Positions 60,097 through 64,000 of a stretch of 64,000 nt of DNA are shown here, piece by piece. The stretch comes from Cellulomonas fimi ATCC 484 (lineage in GTDB: Bacteria > Actinomycetota > Actinomycetes > Actinomycetales > Cellulomonadaceae), in NCBI RefSeq assembly GCF_000212695.1, contig NC_015514.1:3534001-3598000 (forward strand). The letters are read 5' to 3'. The notes under the pieces were generated by a model. It did no database searches. It was not told where the DNA came from and worked only from the letters and a program-made list of their open reading frames with translations. A program made the translations under genes and the position numbers. Within the stretch, counting starts at the first letter, position 1. The number at the start of each line of letters is the position of its first letter.

Positions 60097-61384
60097 CGCC
60101 TCCTGCGGGCACCGACGGGTCGCGGCGGACACGGCGGCGCTTGACCAGGGGGTCCCACGGCTCGATCTCGCCCGGGACGACGTCGGGGGCGACGAAGCCG
60201 GCGGCCGCGAGCGCGTCCCCCAGCGAGCGGCTCGCCCGCTCGAACGCCCCCGCGGGCTCGACGGCCAGACGCACCGTGGACGGTGCCGTCTGCACGACGC
60301 GGAAGTCCTCGACCCCCGGCGCGGCGAGCACCGCGGCGCGCACGAAGTCGGGGTGGAAGGGAGCCGCGTCACCGGGGGCGCCGCCGGCACGCGTGCGGCG
60401 CGGCAACCACAGGACGTCGTCGGAGCGGCCCACGACCTCGCGGACGACGAGCGTCGGGTCCCCGCACGCGCACGGACCGTCGGCGGGGACCAGCACGTCG
60501 CCGAGCCGCCGCCGCAGCACCGCCTGGCTGCTGCGGAACAGGTCGGTGACGACGGGCACGAACCGGCCGTCGCCCGCGTCCTCGCGCTCGACGACGACGA
60601 GGTCCTCGGCGAGGTGCAGCGCCCCGAGCCCGCAGCTCATGCCGAGGAAGCCCTCCGCGGCCTGGTAGACCTGGTCGACCCGCACACCGAGCGCGTCCTC
60701 GACCGTCGCGGCGTCGTGCGGGTCGAGCACCTCGGCCGCGGACAGCACCCGTTCGAGCCGCAGCCCCAGGTCGGCACGCGCGACCGCGACCAGCACGGAC
60801 GGCGGCGCGACGAGGACGGTGGGCGCCGACGCGCGGACGTGCTCCAGCAGACGGTCGTGGTCGAGGGCCAGGTCGACGAACCGGAACGACACGCGGCCGC
60901 CGTCGACCGACTCGTACAGCGGCCCGCCGGCGCGCAGCACGAGCGTCACCCGCGCGCCGCCGAGCAGCCCGCGCGGCAGGGCGCGCGCGAGGACCTCCCC
61001 CGCCCACCGGTCCCGCTCCGCGGCCGACGTGAGGAACGCGGTCTGCCGCCCCGAGGTGCCGGACGACAGGCCGACCGACAGCCCGCGCAGGGTCGTGCCG
61101 AAGTCCCGGCCGCGTTCGGCGGCCCGTGCCGCCGCGACGCACGCGTCGAGGCCGACCCCCCGGGTGTTGAGCTCGGCGAAGTGTGCGAGCACGTCCGGCT
61201 TGTCGAGCACCGGCAGCTCGTCGAGGGCGCGGGGCCGGGTGCCCGCGTAGAACGCGTACCGCTGCGGCGCGCGCTGCAGGACCCGGCGCAGGTGCCGCTG
61301 CTGCCAGGACGCGAGGTCGTCGCGGTCGGCGAACCGGCGGCGGCGGGCCTGCGCGTAGTGCCACAGGACGCGGGCGCGGCTCAT
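60077..61384 (-). CDS. Adenylate-forming enzyme (F390-synthetase/PaaK-like)
   Basis: 435-aa ANL-superfamily enzyme. LSVGLSSGTSGRQTAFL is the P-loop, then VYQAAEGFLGMSCGLGALHL, DLFRSSQAVLRRRLGDVL and CACGDPTLVVREVVGRSDDVLWLPRR, which has the conserved Asp that binds the ribose, and an end KRRRVRRDP with the basic catalytic segment. The closest group is the coenzyme-F390-synthetase-related proteins of unknown function. It probably activates a carboxylic acid as adenylate or thioester. ATG at 61384 overlaps the stop of the MBL gene (ATGA). Confidence 0.82.
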   Translation of the reverse strand: MSRARVLWHYAQARRRRFADRDDLASWQQRHLRRVLQRAPQRYAFYAGTRPRALDELPVLDKPDVLAHFAELNTRGVGLDACVAAARAAERGRDFGTTLRGLSVGLSSGTSGRQTAFLTSAAERDRWAGEVLARALPRGLLGGARVTLVLRAGGPLYESVDGGRVSFRFVDLALDHDRLLEHVRASAPTVLVAPPSVLVAVARADLGLRLERVLSAAEVLDPHDAATVEDALGVRVDQVYQAAEGFLGMSCGLGALHLAEDLVVVEREDAGDGRFVPVVTDLFRSSQAVLRRRLGDVLVPADGPCACGDPTLVVREVVGRSDDVLWLPRRTRAGGAPGDAAPFHPDFVRAAVLAAPGVEDFRVVQTAPSTVRLAVEPAGAFERASRSLGDALAAAGFVAPDVVPGEIEPWDPLVKRRRVRRDPSVPAGGVTPTTR

Positions 61385-62343
61385 CCGGCGAGCTCCGCGC
61401 GGGCCGCGGCGACGAGCGCGTCGTCGTGCGACGGCAGCACGAGCAGGTCCGGCCGACGCGTGGCGAGCACGCGCAGCGCGCCCAGGGTGCCGCGGTACCG
61501 GTGCCAGTCGGCGGTGACGAGACGCGCGACGGGGTGCGGCAGCTCGCCGTCGCTGACCGCGCGCGCGTGCCAGGCGGCGTCGCCGACGAGCAGGACGTCG
61601 CGCTGCGGTGCGCGGACCCGCACGCCGAGGTGCCCCGTCGCGTGCCCGGGCAGCGGCACGACGAGCACGGTGCCGTCGCCCAGGAGGTCGCGCGCACCGG
61701 TCAGCGGGGCGAGCTCCTCGGGGTCGGCCGCGGGCAGCGTCGCGGGGTCGAGGAGCCGTTCGGCGAGGTCGTCAGGCAGGAGCGCCGTGACGAGCCCGCG
61801 CCGCAGCCGCCCGAACCCGCGCACGCGGGCGGCCTCCGCGACGGCGCGCCGCGCGACGACGACCCGGGCGTCGGGGAAGTCGAGCAGCCCGCCGACGTGG
61901 TCGGCGTGCAGGTGCGTGAGGACGACGTGCGTGACGTCGTGCGGGGCGACGCCGAGCGCTGCGAGCTGCGCGACCGCCGCCTGCTCGGGTGCGACGTCCA
62001 CCGGCAGCAGCCGCCCGTACACGCGGTCGACGCCGCGCGACATCGCGTCGGGCACGCGCGGCGCGTAACCGGTGTCGACGAGCACGACGCCGCCCGGGTG
62101 CGTCACGACCGCGACGAGCGCCGGGAACCGCACGCGCTCCCGTCCGGCGCCCCGTCGTGCCACGCCCGCCGCGTGGGTCGTCGCACCCGCCTCCAGCAGC
62201 AGCAGGGGCACGCGCGGCACGCCGCCCGCCGCACCGCGTCCGCCCGTCCCCGCGACCGGGCGCCCGCCCGGCGCACCGTGGGCTGCCGTCGCTGCCGGCT
62301 CGCCGGAGCGCGGCCCGTCGGGGACGCCGGACACGTCAGCCAC
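61381..62343 (-). CDS. Metallo-beta-lactamase-fold hydrolase
   Basis: 320 aa. After a disordered Gly/Ala/Pro-rich N-terminus (about 1-45), the MBL fold shows DTGYAPRVP, then THLHADHVGGL (HxHxDH), PLPGHATGHLGVRV and LVGDAAWHA, giving the usual binuclear metal site. It is related to lactonase- or thioesterase-type MBL enzymes; the link to the ligase and KAS III suggests it removes a thioester or lactone intermediate. GTG at 62343 with GGACGGAG upstream. Confidence 0.85.
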   Translation of the reverse strand: MADVSGVPDGPRSGEPAATAAHGAPGGRPVAGTGGRGAAGGVPRVPLLLLEAGATTHAAGVARRGAGRERVRFPALVAVVTHPGGVVLVDTGYAPRVPDAMSRGVDRVYGRLLPVDVAPEQAAVAQLAALGVAPHDVTHVVLTHLHADHVGGLLDFPDARVVVARRAVAEAARVRGFGRLRRGLVTALLPDDLAERLLDPATLPAADPEELAPLTGARDLLGDGTVLVVPLPGHATGHLGVRVRAPQRDVLLVGDAAWHARAVSDGELPHPVARLVTADWHRYRGTLGALRVLATRRPDLLVLPSHDDALVAAARAELAG

Positions 62344-62355
62344 GCCGCTCCGTCC

Positions 62356-63372
62356 TCAGTACCGCAGGACGGTCGCGGACAGCGCGAGCCCCGCACCCGT
62401 GCCGAGCAGCAGCGCGGTCCCGCCCCGCTGCAGCGCCCCCGACGTGACCGCGTGGTGCAGGGCGGTCGGCACCGACGCGGACACCTGGTTGCCGTGGTCC
62501 TCGAGGATGTCCACCACCGCGTCGGGCTTCACCCCGACACGCTCGCGCAGGTACCGCAGACCGACCGCGCTCGCCTGGTGCGGCACGACGACGTCGACCT
62601 CGTCGCGCGCGACGCCGGACCGCTCCTCGACGTCCCGCAGGAAGCCGGGCAGGTGCCGCGCGACCTGCCGCAGCAGCGCCGCCCCGTCCATCCGGAACAG
62701 GTAGGCCGACGGGTCCGCCGGCGGCGTCGTGACGTTGAGCCGCGTGCCTCCCGCGTCGATCCGGCACGCCGCCCAGGCCTCGGGCCAGACCGCGGACGAC
62801 GACGCGAGCACCGCCGACCCGTCACCGGGGTCTGCCGGGCCGACCACGACGGCGGCGGCACCGTCACCGAACAGCGCGCTGCACTCCACGTCCCGGTGGT
62901 CGAGACCCTTCGACGCGATCTCGGTCGCGACCACGGCGACGCGCCGCCAGCGGCCCGCCGCGACGCCCGTCGTGGCGAGGTCGAGCGCGGTGAGGAACCC
63001 GACGCAGGAGGCGTTGACGTCGAACGCCGCGACGCGCCCGCCTGGGATCCCGAGCGCGGCGGCGGTCAGCACGGCGGTCGTGGGCATCGGCTGCTCGGGT
63101 GCGACGGCCGACACGACGAGCGCGTCGAGGTCGGCCGCGCCGAGCCCTGCCGCGTCGAGGGCCCCCGCCACGGCGGACGCGGCCATCGCCGAGGACGTCT
63201 CCTCCGGCGCCGCCCACCGCCGGCTGCGGACGCCGGAGCGGGCGAACGAGGTCCCCGGCGCCCGTCCGTGGGTCGTGTCGAGCTCCTCCGACCGGACCTC
63301 GTGCGACGGCCGGTGGACGCCGGTCCCGAGGAGCCGCACGGGCAGCGGGACGGGGCGGGGGGGCTGCGGCAT
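62356..63372 (-). CDS. 3-oxoacyl synthase III (KAS III/OleA-like thiolase)
   Basis: 338 aa, the first gene of this three-gene minus-strand run. The Cys of the catalytic triad is in FDVNASCVGFLTAL, His in VVPHQASAVGLRYL and Asn in EDHGNQVSASVPTALHHA, all in the correct order. GDGAAAVVVG and LLLGTGAGLALSA are also conserved. Its length and pattern could be either FabH-like or OleA-like (head-to-head condensation); no ACP gene is nearby. ATG at 63372; the 142-bp gap upstream holds nothing obvious. Confidence 0.88.
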   Translation of the reverse strand: MPQPPRPVPLPVRLLGTGVHRPSHEVRSEELDTTHGRAPGTSFARSGVRSRRWAAPEETSSAMAASAVAGALDAAGLGAADLDALVVSAVAPEQPMPTTAVLTAAALGIPGGRVAAFDVNASCVGFLTALDLATTGVAAGRWRRVAVVATEIASKGLDHRDVECSALFGDGAAAVVVGPADPGDGSAVLASSSAVWPEAWAACRIDAGGTRLNVTTPPADPSAYLFRMDGAALLRQVARHLPGFLRDVEERSGVARDEVDVVVPHQASAVGLRYLRERVGVKPDAVVDILEDHGNQVSASVPTALHHAVTSGALQRGGTALLLGTGAGLALSATVLRY

Positions 63373-63514
63373 GCGGGAAAGGATGCCACGACGCGGTCCC
63401 GGTGCCCGTGGGCCCTCCCCAGGCTCGTCGGCGCTGACCTGCGCATTCGCGCGCATCGCTGCACGCGCGGCGGGACCGGTTCGCCCGTACGGCAGCGTCC
63501 GACGACGCGTGCCG

Positions 63515-64000
63515 TCAGGCGGCGAGCGCCGCGGCCCGCAGCGCCTCGGCGTGCCCCTGCGACGGCCCGACCAGGGCGAGGGCGACGACGTCGACCCCGA
63601 CCTCCCGGGCGAGCGCGGCCCCGTCGGCCAGCACACGCTCGGGCGGTGCGACCACCCAGGACGCGGACGGTGCCCACGACGCACCGGCGAACGCCTCGAC
63701 GTGGGCCAGCCAGGAACGGCGGCGCGTCGCGTCGGCCTCGTCGCGCGCGACGACCGTCTCGACCTCGAGCACGAGCCGCACGTCCTCGCGACGGCGGCCG
63801 ACCGCGAGCAGGTGCCCCTCGAGCACCGCGACGAGGGCACGGACCGCGCCGGTGGTCGGCAGGGCCGCCGAGAACCGGATGCGGACGGTGTCGGCCCGTG
63901 CGGCGGACCGCAGGAGCGCGACGTCGTCGAACGCCGCGCTCGCGACGACGACCTCCGTGCCGCGGACGGGTCCGGCGTCAGCCGGTCCGGTCACCTCGAC
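63515..64000 (-). CDS. Probable C-terminal part of a LLM-class flavin-dependent oxidoreductase (partial)
   Basis: The frame is open to base 64000, so the true start is outside; an internal GTG at 63994 is unlikely to be the start. The visible 161 residues read as the back part of a luciferase-like monooxygenase: ADTVRIRFSAALPTTGAVRALVAVL, RREDVRLVLEVETVVARDEADATRRR and GAALAREVGVDVVALALVG are the strand-helix units that carry the flavin-phosphate end in that family (short pieces quoted). It is separate from the KAS III gene, 142 bp away, same direction. Confidence 0.6.
   Translation of the reverse strand, partial: VEVTGPADAGPVRGTEVVVASAAFDDVALLRSAARADTVRIRFSAALPTTGAVRALVAVLEGHLLAVGRRREDVRLVLEVETVVARDEADATRRRSWLAHVEAFAGASWAPSASWVVAPPERVLADGAALAREVGVDVVALALVGPSQGHAEALRAAALAA

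Overview
The window comes from a very GC-rich actinobacterium, almost certainly Cellulomonas. Secreted plant-polysaccharide hydrolases carry family 2 and family 13 carbohydrate-binding modules (CBMs) and Pro-Thr linkers. There is a C50-carotenoid operon, a bldC/DUF3073/purM/purF block, sortase-E style sorting and many GTG or leaderless starts. The GH6 protein at 27504-28853 matches, in length (449 aa) and in every stretch I remember, endoglucanase A (CenA) of Cellulomonas fimi, so C. fimi or a very close relative is the best guess. This rests on memory, not on a search.

Layout. 1-4890: a minus-strand hemicellulase run (GH43, GH10 xylanase, GH62 cut by the left edge) behind a LacI-type operator; two of the genes carry nearly identical CBM13 domains. 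5218-12433: SpoU methylase plus beta-helix protein, a VOC protein, a GH18 chitinase, a second VOC protein, a MazG-like enzyme, a PfkB kinase and SurE. 12443-17873: crtE-B-I-Ye-Yf-Eb, a tightly overlapping minus-strand operon for a C50 carotenoid, with a palindrome upstream. 18065-21061: galE, an F420/flavin-dependent oxidoreductase, a mini-zincin and tRNA-Glu, -Asp and -Phe. 21163-27395: a membrane-protein trio, bldC, DUF3073, purM, purF and a sterol-carrier-like protein. 27504-30199: cenA and rsgA. 30342-32917: a trypsin-like protease with about fifteen T-x4-D repeats followed directly by an ATP-grasp ligase, the most unusual system here. 33132-38498: purL, a sortase-anchored protein, a DUF2599 lipoprotein and an aldo/keto reductase.

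38599-45364: acyl-CoA oxidase and TetR diverge from a thiolase/FabG4-like/MaoC operon, a lipid beta-oxidation-type set. 45436-49461: small genes (methyltransferase, fasciclin, GNAT, pentapeptide repeat, a short leader ORF). 49505-52971: a divergent sulfur locus in which a SAM-IV-type riboswitch precedes a class V aminotransferase and a SAM-I-type riboswitch precedes rhodanese-metZ. 53131-55861: TetR with an ABC exporter. 55991-63372: epimerase, two glycosyltransferases, an adenylate-forming enzyme, a metallo-beta-lactamase-fold protein and a KAS III, which look like an uncharacterised lipid or glycolipid pathway. 63515-64000: the C-terminal end of a probable luciferase-family enzyme cut by the right edge.

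Regulation visible in the sequence includes nine strong hairpin terminators, two TetR-type operators in divergent promoters, a LacI-type operator, a SigR-like promoter and two riboswitches. No IS element, prophage or CRISPR array was seen.
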